DNA of 12,609 nt from Euperipatoides rowelli. Its lineage: Eukaryota; Onychophora; Udeonychophora; Euonychophora; Peripatopsidae. The notes beneath the pieces were generated by a model. It ran no database searches. It was given only the letters and a program-made list of their open reading frames with translations, and was not told the DNA's origin. Below, in pieces: positions 1 through 7,882 of the stretch (position 1 is its first letter; each line of letters begins with the position of its first letter). Location: the NCBI GenBank assembly GCA_003024985.2, contig PXIH01S0008541.1; one strand, 5' to 3'. The position numbers and the translations under genes are program-made.

Positions 1-232
1 ATTATTTCACCTCTAGATTATCCTAGGATTCAGGGTTACGGTAAGGTTAGGACTGTAAAGAAAATATACTAAAATCAGAGTCAGATACCTTTATCTGTCC
101 ACCAATATGGCTGATGGTAGTAAGTTGAAATTATCTAGATCGGCACTCAGTAAAAGATTATTTCACCTCTAGATTATCCTAGGGTTCAGGGTTACGGTGA
201 GGTTAGGACTGTAAAGAAAATATACTAAAATC
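1..232. repeat. 156-bp-period tandem repeat, two partial copies
   Basis: Bases 1-77 recur at 157-232 with only two substitutions over about 74 aligned bases; both copies start ATTATTTCACCTCTAGATTA. The spacing gives a period of 156 bp. The first copy may be cut by the window edge. The second ends abruptly near 232, where the sequence turns into unrelated AT-rich DNA. The high identity suggests a recent tandem duplication or the end of a longer satellite array lying to the left. No coding potential is visible in it. Confidence 0.9.
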
Positions 233-2390
233 GGTGAGAAAAAATACTAATTTCACACGCTACTGTGTTTTATTTGTCACGTGACTCCTAACGTTAATTA
301 TGTTGGTGGGCAGATAACGAAATCTGACTGATTTTTTTTGTTATAGACTACATTTAATTGATGATTCTGAAAGTAATTTTTACCATTTTTCAATTTAAAT
401 TTATTTAATGTTACTTTAAAGCTGAGGATAAACTCACAAAAATATTAAGAAAATACCCACAAAAATAAAAAAAATATCTAGAATATAGAACTAAAAATTA
501 AAATAAACAATCATAATTAAAAATGCTCCAATGAACTGTTTAAGCATGGTACCTTAACTCAGTTCTTTCTGTCTTACATGGCAGGTTGGTAATTTTATTT
601 TTTTAATCAGTGTGCCAAGCAACGGCTAAGGTTCCAATTTGAAAGTATTAAATTGGAACCTTATAACATTTTTATACTGAAAATATTAAAAGTAAAAATG
701 AATAATGGTAAGCAATTTAACAGTGAAGATAGGAAAAACATGGTGAGCAACTAGCATGTACTAAAGAATGATTTAGATGTGTTTCTGGTAAGGAATATCC
801 ATACTCCTTTCAAAAAATAAGTCTAGGGTGCAATGAGAAAATTTTGAGATTTTACCGATGATTTTGACCACATTTAAAGCAATTTAAATTTTAAATTTAG
901 GAACATTTGCAAAAATTTACTTTTGAAAAATATTTTGAATAAATACATGGACTACAAACCTATCAAAGTAATGACTTCTGATGCATTCAGTAAAGGAAGA
1001 CCTAATACTAGTAATTATTGCAGTTATATATACATGTATGTTGGGATCTAGATTAATTAGACCGGCTAATACCTGGTAACTGCATGCCAACTAGACAAAT
1101 GGTCTGATAAAGAGAGATAACTTCACAAACCGTTTTCTAAATTTTGACGATTAATGCTAAAATCATGCAGTCAGTCACTCATCAGATAAGTGACTTTTCT
1201 TAAACTCAACCTTCCACCTATGTTGAGGATAGACCCACAGTCACCACTGCCCTAAGATATACAGTCTAAAATTGACAAATTGGGAAACATCATTTGCCCA
1301 CAAAATCTCCTACTTAGGCCAATGATGCTTTAAGAAAACTAGCAAAGTTGTTGGTATAATGTTACCAGGATGGGCCGGATCGGTAGGATGGAGGGTCATT
1401 TCCTACTAGGCCGAGACACTAAGTAAAAATGTATTGTAAAATGGCAAGACTTAGGCTGAAGGAATGCGGACTAATAAACAATGTCAGTTAAAATTTAAAA
1501 GTTGTGCAACAGGTGTTTACCAATTTTTATATAAATATAAATACAAAAGGAATTTTACTGCATATTTATTAACATTTAAAGTACATTATATCAATATAAA
1601 CACTTTCCTTTAGTCAAATGTATTGTGAAAGAACTTTTAGTAAATTGGAACATTATCAAAAATAGATTAAGATCATCGCTCTCTCAAGATACAGTAGAAT
1701 AGAGGGCTTTTTTGATATGATAGTCAATAAAATGAGACATTTTGGTAACAGTTGATTTTTTAAGGATGTCTTTAAATAATTCTACGCTTATGTGCATTTG
1801 TTTTAACACTAACCTATTATATCCTGCTTAATCTAATAAAGGGGAGTGGTGGTTTGAATGATATAGTTTTCATGTAATCTCTTTTCTCATCATACAAGTT
1901 GCTGAAAACTATTCAAATTAAGCTTATTTATATACGGTAACCATTTTTAAATTCCAGGAATATTTTCTACCAATTCACTTGTTAAAAAACATATTACACA
2001 TTTGTAAATTTTATGAAGTAATAATGTAGGTCAATGTTTATTACAACATAAAATATATTGTAATTATACAGTACCGGTATTAGTCTTTTTTTTTTAATGT
2101 GAAAAAGAAAAATAGGTCGATTTGTTAACTCTTATTAATAAAAAAAATACAGAAATCAATCCCCCATTATGTGTTCCTTTTTAAATTAACTAAATATAAG
2201 AAAGAAAAAAATTTTCATAAGTTTTTGCGCGATAGATTTTTAGAATATTTTATTTATCCCTGATAGCCGTATACTAAGTTTTAGTGATTTTAACTTCAGC
2301 CCATCATTTCTATTTGCTGCAATTTAATTTTATAAATAATTTGCTTTTCATGGTATTTAATGACATTATAGGACATGTATATTTAAAAAA
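233..2390. other. AT-rich stretch with no recognisable gene
   Basis: About 2.1 kb of AT-rich DNA, dense with stops in all frames. I see no conserved protein motif, tRNA-like box or transposon terminus. The segment 1020-1480 is somewhat less AT-rich and non-repetitive in appearance, but I could not assign it. The only structured element is the hairpin at 627-663. Confidence 0.6.
627..663. repeat. Perfect 14-bp inverted repeat (short hairpin)
   Basis: The left arm TAAGGTTCCAATTT (627-640) is exactly complementary to the right arm AAATTGGAACCTTA (650-663), with a 9-nt loop between them. The stem is too short for a typical animal pre-miRNA. It could be a remnant of a small palindromic element or a protein-binding palindrome. 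No function can be read from the sequence. Confidence 0.85.
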
Positions 2391-2394
2391 TGTC

Positions 2395-2720
2395 AAAATT
2401 TTCCGGAGACTTTACCACTTGATCTCCCACTAGGGGTTCTACTCTGGACCCCACCAGGAGACATCCCTTGGACCTTCTTGTATCCTCCCAAAAAAAAATA
2501 CAAAACTTTAGTAATGGCCCTGACTTTTAAAAATAAAAATCCACGTTTTCTGTGGGCTTTGCCAATCCGCCCATGAATGTTACAGTACCTACCGACATAC
2601 AGTATACTAAGGATTATGCTATCTGTCATTTTTATATGACAAAACTTTTTTTTTTTTGCCAGCCAGAAGGTAATGGCTGACTTGATGCCTGAGTAAAAAC
2701 ATTTAATCATATTTTTAAGT
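2395..2720. repeat. GC-richer, repeat-like block, probably transposon-derived
   Basis: Bases 2400-2490 are markedly richer in G+C than their surroundings and carry internally similar words around TCTCCCACTAGGGG and TCTGGACCCCACCAGGAG. A frame open for 105 codons crosses the block on the minus strand, but its translation is low-complexity and tracks the repeat words, so I do not call a gene. The abrupt composition change suggests an inserted interspersed repeat. No termini or target-site duplication were found. Confidence 0.4.
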
Positions 2721-2833
2721 AAAGTTATCAGGTTTTCTATAATCTAAAATTGTTAATAATTCATAACTAATAGAAACCCGTCGAAATCGACGGTCATGTT
2801 TGGAACTATGCTAAACACTCCCATGTTATTTAC

Positions 2834-2911
2834 TCCCCCCCCCCCCCAAAAAAAAAAAAAAGTCCAAGTCTATTTTCATTGTCTANACTAAGTATCTTTN
2901 AAATTTCAACN
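2834..2911. repeat. Homopolymer C run followed by A run, with ambiguous bases
   Basis: A run of about 15 C is followed directly by about 13 A near 2835-2862, and single N bases occur at 2886, 2900 and 2911. Homopolymers next to isolated Ns suggest low-confidence or polymorphic consensus here. Lengths in this stretch should not be trusted. Confidence 0.7.
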
Positions 2912-2924
2912 TTTTGATTTTGGG

Positions 2925-3275
2925 CCCCCTTCCCCTAGCACCCCCATGTGACCGCCTAGGGCATTGACCTTTTACACACATTCTAGACCTCTAGGGTAAC
3001 ACAAATTTCCAATTTCACCTTCATCGGAGCATTTGAAAACATTAAGAACACTGAAGTCGGCCATTTGGGTTTGGTAATGCATTGTGGGTAAGCATATATC
3101 CCATAGTACATCATAATATGACATCATTTACGGTAAAAAGGCCTTAAACCTATAAGAAACAGGGCCTAGAAGTCGGCCATCTTGGATTTTGTTCTAACAC
3201 AAAAAAACGGAAGACAATTAGACAAACCATCGGGGAGAAAATTCAATTTAATGAGTTCGGAATGACAGACAGACA
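2925..3275. repeat. Interspersed-repeat-like block with duplicated GAAGTCGGCCAT
   Basis: The segment is richer in G+C than its neighbours. The word GAAGTCGGCCAT occurs at 3053-3064 and 3169-3180 in direct orientation, and both copies continue into a similar TTGGGTTTGG / CTTGGATTTTG stretch. It ends near a GACAGACAGACAAAG tract. From memory, words of this 'GGCCATCTTGGATTTTG' kind recur in interspersed repeats of marine invertebrates. That comparison is recollection, not a search. No reading frame or terminal repeats were found. Confidence 0.45.
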
Positions 3276-3471
3276 AAGAAAATTTGTTTTTTAATATAAT
3301 AATTTCATACGATATATTTGTTCCATTGGATGTTAAATGCCAATCATCTCCAGTAGGGCTTCATTGTTTTCCTATATTTTTAAATTATTATCCTATAAGT
3401 TTTGATGTAAAGACACTGCACTTAAACTTCATGTTTTGTTTTGTTTCTGTAAATATTTTTCTTTTGTTTAG

Positions 3472-3529
3472 GGAACGTTCAAACTTTGTTATCTTTGAAC
3501 CAACAACGTTATCAGTACATTTGTACTGA
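3472..3529 (+). CDS. Candidate 3'-terminal coding exon (partial gene, unrecognised)
   Basis: A strong 3' splice-site-like sequence (long T/C-rich tract ending TTTCTTTTGTTTAG) ends at 3471. In the frame where the first base completes a codon, the exon reads ERSNFVIFEPTTLSVHLY and then stops with TGA at 3527-3529. An AATAAA hexamer lies 37 nt after the stop. Acceptor, short open frame, stop and polyadenylation signal are arranged as in a last exon. I do not recognise the peptide. The same frame is open upstream to 3284, but that part is AT-driven, phenylalanine-rich and unconvincing. AT-rich DNA produces acceptor-like and AATAAA strings by chance, so this is tentative. Confidence 0.3.
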
Positions 3530-3565
3530 ATTTGAATTGTCTTCATTCAGCAAATATGTCAGATA

Positions 3566-3571
3566 AATAAA
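3566..3571 (+). promoter_or_regulatory. Candidate polyadenylation signal AATAAA
   Basis: A canonical AATAAA sits 37 nt downstream of the stop of the candidate terminal exon at 3472-3529. A T-rich stretch follows within about 60 nt, which would suit a cleavage/polyadenylation site. The hexamer is frequent by chance in DNA this rich in A, so its value depends on the exon being real. Confidence 0.25.
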
Positions 3572-3739
3572 AAAAATTGGATTTATTTTTACTAGAAACA
3601 TCCAGAAATGTGTCTTTTTTGATAATTGATAAAAGTTACTGTTTAAAAAAAGTAGTCAAATTTCATTTTTTTTAAATTACCGTAACCAATTTTAATGTTT
3701 TCTATATTTAGCCTTTTTATAATGCTTTTTTGTATAGCC

Positions 3740-4745
3740 TACCTTCAGTTTAGCTTAAAGCCAAAGCAAGATGCAAGCGAGGAAGATGAATCAGACGAGT
3801 GACAGGAGCCTGCAAAGTTCTCAATGACTGGAGAAACTTTCTCAGAGATTCTGACAATTTTCTAGCAGATGAGATAGTGGCTTCAACCATTGCTGCCACC
3901 ATTATTGTCACAAAGGAGAGAAGCATTGTGAGTAACCAAGATGTTTGTCTTGATGACTTATATAAATCCTTGCATACATGAAGAGGCTGATTCATGAATA
4001 TTTGTTCATGCAGTCATTTGTGGCTGTAAATTAATTATCATCAATGCAAATGACAAGGACATTCTAGTGATTGCTATATCAATGTGGTCATCTTTAAATG
4101 ATCTAGGTCTTCAGAGATTGTGTATTTTGTACAGCAACAAATTACTAAGGCTATCAGTAAATGACATTGCAACAAGAATAGGGCCAGTCAAAGTAAGAGG
4201 ACTACACTTTTTTTCCATGCATTCAGTGGATGTGATACCGTCTCTTCATTTCTTGGTCATGGGAAGAAATCTGCTTGAAGGACATGGAATGTCTATGATA
4301 AAGTTTCAAATGTGTTCTCTAAACTCAGTCATGATCGATAATTGAAAGTGAAGATCTGCATATGCTGGATATGTTTATTATGATGTATGACAGGTCCAGT
4401 GCAGTTACACATGTTGATGCATGACTAGAACTGTTTTCATAGAAACTGAAATCATATGCTGATATTGTGCCTACTCAAGATGCCTTGCTGCTACATTCCA
4501 AGCTTGCTGCATATCAGGCAGAATTTACAGGGAATCAATCAACAGTAGTATAGCCAGATTTGCCAAGCCTGCTGACTGGGGATGTTGAATGGCAAGTTCA
4601 GTGAACACTACTCCCACAAATAGCAGACAGCTGCATGGAACTTACAAAATGAGGGTGCATGGTTGAATGCAGAAGAAGATGCAGATGCTTCAGTAGTTGT
4701 CTTGACTGATAGGACTGCAGTTGTGCATGCTTTAATTAAAACTGT
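3740..4745 (+). pseudogene. Decayed copy of an uncharacterised metazoan protein with GCDTVSSF-type core and cysteine-rich CXC tail
   Basis: Four collinear reading-frame blocks make one broken gene. Block 1 (3740-3965) reads IRRVTGACKVLNDW followed by NFLRDSDN. Block 2 (3968-4206) has PCIHEEAD, a stop, then IFVHAV, DILVIAISMWSSLN and DIATRIGP. Block 3 (4213-4340) has GCDTVSSFLGHGKK, a stop, then TWNVYDKVSNVF. Block 4 (4365-4744) has MMYDRSSA, PTQDALLLHSKLAAYQA and a cysteine-rich end with a CRRRCRCFSSC pattern. I recall this order from uncharacterised proteins of cnidarians, molluscs, echinoderms and fish: HEEADTR, an acidic DTD-like segment, GCDT(V/T)SSF, then a tesmin/TSO1-like CXC tail. Their function is unknown to me. 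Three frame changes, one at an eight-T run (4207-4214), and about ten in-frame stops show it is dead. There are no introns, which fits a retrocopy or a mobile, single-exon gene. The true 5' end is not identified. Confidence 0.8.
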
Positions 4746-5094
4746 TTAGTTAGGCTACATTGTAAGATGGTGAAGCATTATCACATTTTACATTGTTGAA
4801 GGAATTATAAACTTTGAATGTTATGAGACTAAAGATATATTAATTAATTATAGACTTAATTATATGTTCTCTGTAATTGTCATTAAATAATTTTTTTGTA
4901 ATTAAAGTTTCTCCTTAGTGACATTTGTGCAGCTCCAACTGTTATTTTATTAATGGTAAAGGTATTCAAAATGCCTCCATCTTGAAAAAAGCAGCCATCT
5001 TGGAAATTTGCTTGGCTAAAGGCTTTTTTTTTTTTACAAAAAATACATTATTACTGACATTTATACCAATTTTCATTCTTGTATCACAATTTGA
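4746..5094. other. AT-rich spacer with a GCCATCTTG-type repeat word
   Basis: No gene is visible between the pseudogene and the LINE 3' end. GCCTCCATCTTG (4973-4984) and GCAGCCATCTTGG (4991-5003) echo the GGCCATCTTGG word at 3175-3185, so a fragment of the same interspersed repeat may be present. A short frame is open here for 65 codons, but it is AT-driven and has no motif. Confidence 0.4.
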
Positions 5095-5937
5095 ACAATA
5101 TTTTTATTTATTTATTCTCTAACCACCTCAAAAAGATGGGAAAGACTTACGTCTCATTACAATTTAAAAAGCAACAATATTAACATATATACAAAATAAA
5201 TAAATAAATAAAAACCAACAAGAAAAACTAAAAAAATAAAAACAATACATAGATATAAATGGGTATACAACAATAACTATAAATACAGAAACATAGGATG
5301 AATTTTATCCATAATTATTTCAATGCTTAAATACTTAAAAACATTAACATTATTATTTTCGAACAATCTTAAAGGAAGGGATTTCCAGAAATGCTTCGAT
5401 TAGTTATAAATTTCTGTCTTTGGTAGGTTTTGACTAAACGTTTTTTGACTGAAAATGTGTGTTGTCTGTTGCCAGATCTAGAATTGATAATAAAAAATTT
5501 CTTAGAATTTTTATTGACAATCTTATTTAGGCTAACATAAATATCATGTCTATATGAATGAATTTTTGATAAGGGGTCAACATACCCAAAAGTTTAATTG
5601 TATTGATATAAGGTATAGAAAAGAATCCGTCTATACGTTTAGTAATTTGTCTAAAGGTAGGCTATTTTCTATTAGTAGAAGATTTTTGTTGCTTTTATAT
5701 GTAACACTATTAGCACAGTAGGTAAATAGAGGCTGAATGTAAGAAACATATAAAGTTTTGAATATATCGGCATCAATATACAGTATTTAATAGAGTTTTT
5801 GATCATGCCAAACCTAGCTTGCATTTTATTTGAAATATTATTGGCATGATCTGTAAAATTTAGAACTGAGTCGACCAAAATACCCAGATTTCTGTATGTA
5901 GTTTTTTCTTTGATAATATTATCATGAATAGTATAAT
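5095..5937 (-). mobile_element. 5'-truncated LINE copy: reverse-transcriptase tail and 3' UTR
   Basis: Read on the minus strand, it begins YRNLGILVDSVLNF (near 5910-5870) and continues NISNKMQARFGMI. After one frame change it gives TLYVSYIQPLFTYC and LLLIENSLPLDKLL, and after further breaks HRHDIYVSLNKIV and SRSGNRQHTFSVKKRL. This order (LGI.vD..l.f..H, then an aromatic Y.QPL..YC block, then a basic tail) is that of the region after the reverse-transcriptase core in CR1/L2-like LINEs. The 3' UTR runs to an AATAAATAAATAAA tail at 5095-5122, a tandem tail rather than simple poly-A. The core reverse transcriptase and the endonuclease are absent, as expected for incomplete reverse transcription. 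Several frameshifts and stops make it inactive. Confidence 0.8.
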
Positions 5938-6036
5938 GATGTCATGGGTTTTGTAGTTTTGTCATTATTTACTTCCTGTTATCTACCCCACTATCACAGA
6001 GCAGGACCTAGAAATCCTTTGTACATAAGCCAAACC
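5938..6036. other. Unassigned spacer between two LINE tail copies
   Basis: About 100 bp, slightly richer in G+C than its flanks, separates two minus-strand LINE tail fragments. It may be leftover 3' sequence of the upstream copy or unrelated filler. No target-site duplication could be identified. Confidence 0.4.
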
Positions 6037-6313
6037 TTAAAAACCATTTATCAATTTAGTTAAGATGTCTGATTGTATTTCTAAGGTAATTAAATGATTT
6101 TTATTGAAAATTAAAATACTAGTGGCACAATAGTCGATCAAAGGCTGAAGGTATGATTTATAAATAATTTCAAATTACAGTCTATATATTTTAAATCATT
6201 TTTAACATTCCAAAACGAGATCTCATTTTATTGATTATTGATTTTGTATGTTCAGAAAAAGTTATTTCTATTATCAATAAGTATTCCAAAATCTTTATAA
6301 GATTCAACTTCAC
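6037..6313 (-). mobile_element. Second LINE reverse-transcriptase tail fragment
   Basis: On the minus strand it starts EVESYKDFGILIDN. A one-base insertion near 6269 breaks the frame, which resumes as a SRFGML block, then YLQPLIDYCATSILIF and ITLEIQSDILTKL, and stops near 6037. The blocks match position by position those of the neighbouring copy at 5095-5937, but the two are too different to be a recent duplication. They are therefore two separate, related LINE insertions, or an insertion into an older copy. The 3' end of this copy is missing. Its first 93 bases form one arm of a large inverted repeat. Confidence 0.75.
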
Positions 6314-6436
6314 CTAGCCTATAAAATTTATAATAATACTATGTGTGAGGTTGAATATTATAAAGATTTTGGAATACTTATTGATAATAAAATAACTTTT
6401 TCTGAACATACAAAATCAATAATCAATAAAATGAGA
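6221..6436. repeat. 93-bp inverted duplication of LINE sequence (foldback)
   Basis: The left arm 6221-6313 and right arm 6345-6436 are reverse complements except for one single-base indel and two substitutions; the spacer is 31 nt. Both arms carry the same LINE segment (KDFGILIDN...), minus strand on the left and plus strand on the right. At the outer edge (6220 / 6437) the similarity stops abruptly. As single-stranded DNA or RNA this would form a long, nearly perfect hairpin. Confidence 0.92.
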
Positions 6437-6445
6437 TTTATAAAT
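6345..6445 (+). mobile_element. Inverted LINE reverse-transcriptase fragment
   Basis: On the plus strand the frame beginning at 6347 reads EVEYYKDFGILIDNKITF and then SEHTKSIINKMR with no stop. This is the same post-core reverse-transcriptase segment as the opposite arm. This arm keeps the frame intact, while the minus-strand arm carries a frameshift, so this arm is closer to the ancestral LINE. After about 6445 it runs into T-rich low-complexity DNA. Confidence 0.75.
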
Positions 6446-6504
6446 GCTATATTTTTTTTTTGTTATAATGAGATCTTTAATTTCATTTGTTAATCATTTT
6501 TTTT

Positions 6505-6997
6505 TTTTTGGAATATACTTTTTAATATTCTTCAATAAAATACATACATGTTCAGTAATCACTATTAAAATTATTTGGATGATTAAAAACAGTGTTCTCA
6601 TCAATCATTTGTAAATCCAAATTTAATTGTTGGTAGTTTCCCTTTGTATAGTCTAAACCTGTTAATGTTTACTAATTTATTTATTAAATTACTATTAATA
6701 CTAAATTTTATCATATTTTGACCACTTTTGCCTAAAGGGTTAAAATATTCTATATTTGATATATCTAATTTATTAATTATTAGTGAAAACTAAATCTAAA
6801 ATAGAATTGCTTGATCAATGTATTGAATCATGTTCTGATTATAATTCCATTTTATTAAACAATTTTCAAATGATCTATTACCGGTATTATTTGAGATGTT
6901 GGGATTTTTAAAATCCAATTAATATCAGAACTCTCCCAAAACAATTTTACCATGGTATCATAATTATTTTGTTTGAATTTATTAATTTCTTCTTCTA
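6505..6997 (-). mobile_element. LINE endonuclease, C-terminal half, and linker to reverse transcriptase
   Basis: Minus-strand reading downstream of the hAT insertion gives LEEEINKFKQNNYDTM, a decayed GDFN-type block ending SSDINW, then RSFENC and NMIQYIDQAI. SILDLVFTNN follows at about 6779-6806 in a shifted frame, and GKSGQNMIKFSIN near 6700-6740 stands where LINE endonucleases have a conserved SDH. The linker then reads YTKGNYQQLNLDLQMID and NTVFNHPNNF, the usual run-in to the reverse transcriptase. These are hallmarks of the APE-like endonuclease of Jockey/CR1-group LINEs, which nicks target DNA to prime reverse transcription. The catalytic SDH appears altered, and frameshifts and stops make the copy dead. 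The reverse-transcriptase core that should follow is missing. Confidence 0.82.
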
Positions 6998-7005
6998 GTT
7001 TTGTT
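6998..7005. repeat. Target-site duplication, left copy (GTTTTGTT)
   Basis: The eight bases flanking the left end of the hAT-type element match the right flank GTTCTGTT (7875-7882) at seven of eight positions. Eight base pairs is the target-site length of the hAT superfamily. Confidence 0.85.
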
Positions 7006-7874
7006 TAGGGATGCGTTGTGAAATCACATTCTGCTATTTTGTCGCTGCTCCACCCGTGTCACAAGTTGTTACTGCTCCTTTTTTCTGAAAAAGCCTGCTA
7101 AATTCTGTCACAGGTTCACAACTTGACACTGTTCACAGTCGATTTTCTGCTTCACTTTAGTTGATGCCTGTTAGACAGCGCTACTGTTCCTTGCTTCCTT
7201 CTAAAATCCCCTGCTGTGCAACAGATTCGGTCTAGTCTAGACCTACAGTTATTACTATATATTCTATGTATCCCTTAGATCAGATATTCTTTAAATTTAT
7301 GTTTTAATATATCTACTTAAAGACATTCCCTTGAATCATCAATAGATACTAAATACGATTAGGATTCACCAATTGAAATAAAAAAATAATATACGATATG
7401 AAAAAAAAAACATTTCAATTTAGATAAATACTACTATTTTTTTTAACAATTTATGGTATGAATAAAATTTTTATTATGCAGTAATACAGGATACAATCAT
7501 ACTGTCAATTCTTCTACAAAACTAAACCCATTTGATTAGTTGACACTTCAAAGATAAACTTCCCATTTTACTTCACGTTCAATTCTCAATTCAACTGCTC
7601 TTTCGTAGTAAATCACAGTTACGATAGTTAACAATGAGTTGTTCCAGTCACAGAGTATGCTTTCTACCAATGAGCTAGAAATATACTACTCTGTGACTGG
7701 GTAACAGATCGCGGTTATGATACTATGTACAACATTGCAAATAGGTGGCGCTAAAAACCTTATGAGGAAGAAGTGAAATAGTGCTTGTCACAGTGACAAA
7801 AAGTAGCAGGTTCAGAGTCGTAGCAGTCACAAGTTGCTACTGCTCCTTTTGAAAAACAGCTTTCCCCATCCCTA
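7006..7874. mobile_element. Non-autonomous hAT-type (Ac-like) transposon, 869 bp
   Basis: The element begins TAGGGATGCG and ends CATCCCTA, an 8-bp terminal inverted repeat (9 of the first 10 bases match). It is flanked by GTTTTGTT and GTTCTGTT, an 8-bp target-site duplication with one mismatch. TAGGGATG termini and 8-bp target sites are typical of hAT elements; maize Ac ends in the same letters. There is no transposase frame, so it would depend on one supplied elsewhere. Near each end lies the same directly repeated word (7058-7082 and 7826-7850, 24 of 25 identical, starting GTCACAAGTTG), which could be a subterminal transposase-binding repeat. The centre holds a 14-bp perfect palindrome. It lies inside the LINE endonuclease, and collapsing it to one target copy restores the LINE frame. 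Confidence 0.93.
7644..7700. repeat. Internal palindrome of the hAT-type element
   Basis: CCAGTCACAGAGTA (7644-7657) is perfectly complementary to TACTCTGTGACTGG (7687-7700) with a 29-nt loop. The arms are bracketed by similar direct words, ATCACAGTTACGATA before and ATCGCGGTTATGATA after (12 of 15 match). A further perfect palindrome TTGTCACAGTGACAA lies near 7787-7801. The structure belongs to the transposon interior. Confidence 0.85.
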
Positions 7875-7882
7875 GTTCTGTT
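7875..7882. repeat. Target-site duplication, right copy (GTTCTGTT)
   Basis: Right flank of the 869-bp hAT-type element, matching the left flank at seven of eight bases. The single C/T difference fits an insertion old enough to have mutated. Confidence 0.85.

Noticed and set aside
2393-2710. 105-codon minus-strand open frame
   Set aside because: Translation is AT- and repeat-driven (KKKKF and GGVQSRTPSG tracts), spans a GC-rich repeat block and has no recognisable domain.
2778-2793. Inverted repeat CCGTCG-AAAT-CGACGG, terminator-like
   Set aside because: Only six-base arms. Rho-independent terminators do not apply in a eukaryotic context, and no T-run follows.
3750-3995. Minus-strand open frame across the 5' part of the CXC-family pseudogene
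   Set aside because: It is the shadow of the plus-strand pseudogene frame; the conserved blocks are all on the plus strand.
5095-5215. AATAAATAAA tracts considered as independent microsatellites
   Set aside because: The one at 5095-5122 is the 3' tail of the LINE. The one near 5190-5212 lies in the same 3' UTR and is too short to matter on its own.
7655-7700. tRNA-like D-arm on the minus strand (TAGCTCATTGGTAGA), suggesting a tRNA or SINE promoter
   Set aside because: It resembles a Pol III A box, but no GGTTCGA-type B box follows and no cloverleaf can be drawn. The resemblance falls in the loop and arm of the hAT element's palindrome.
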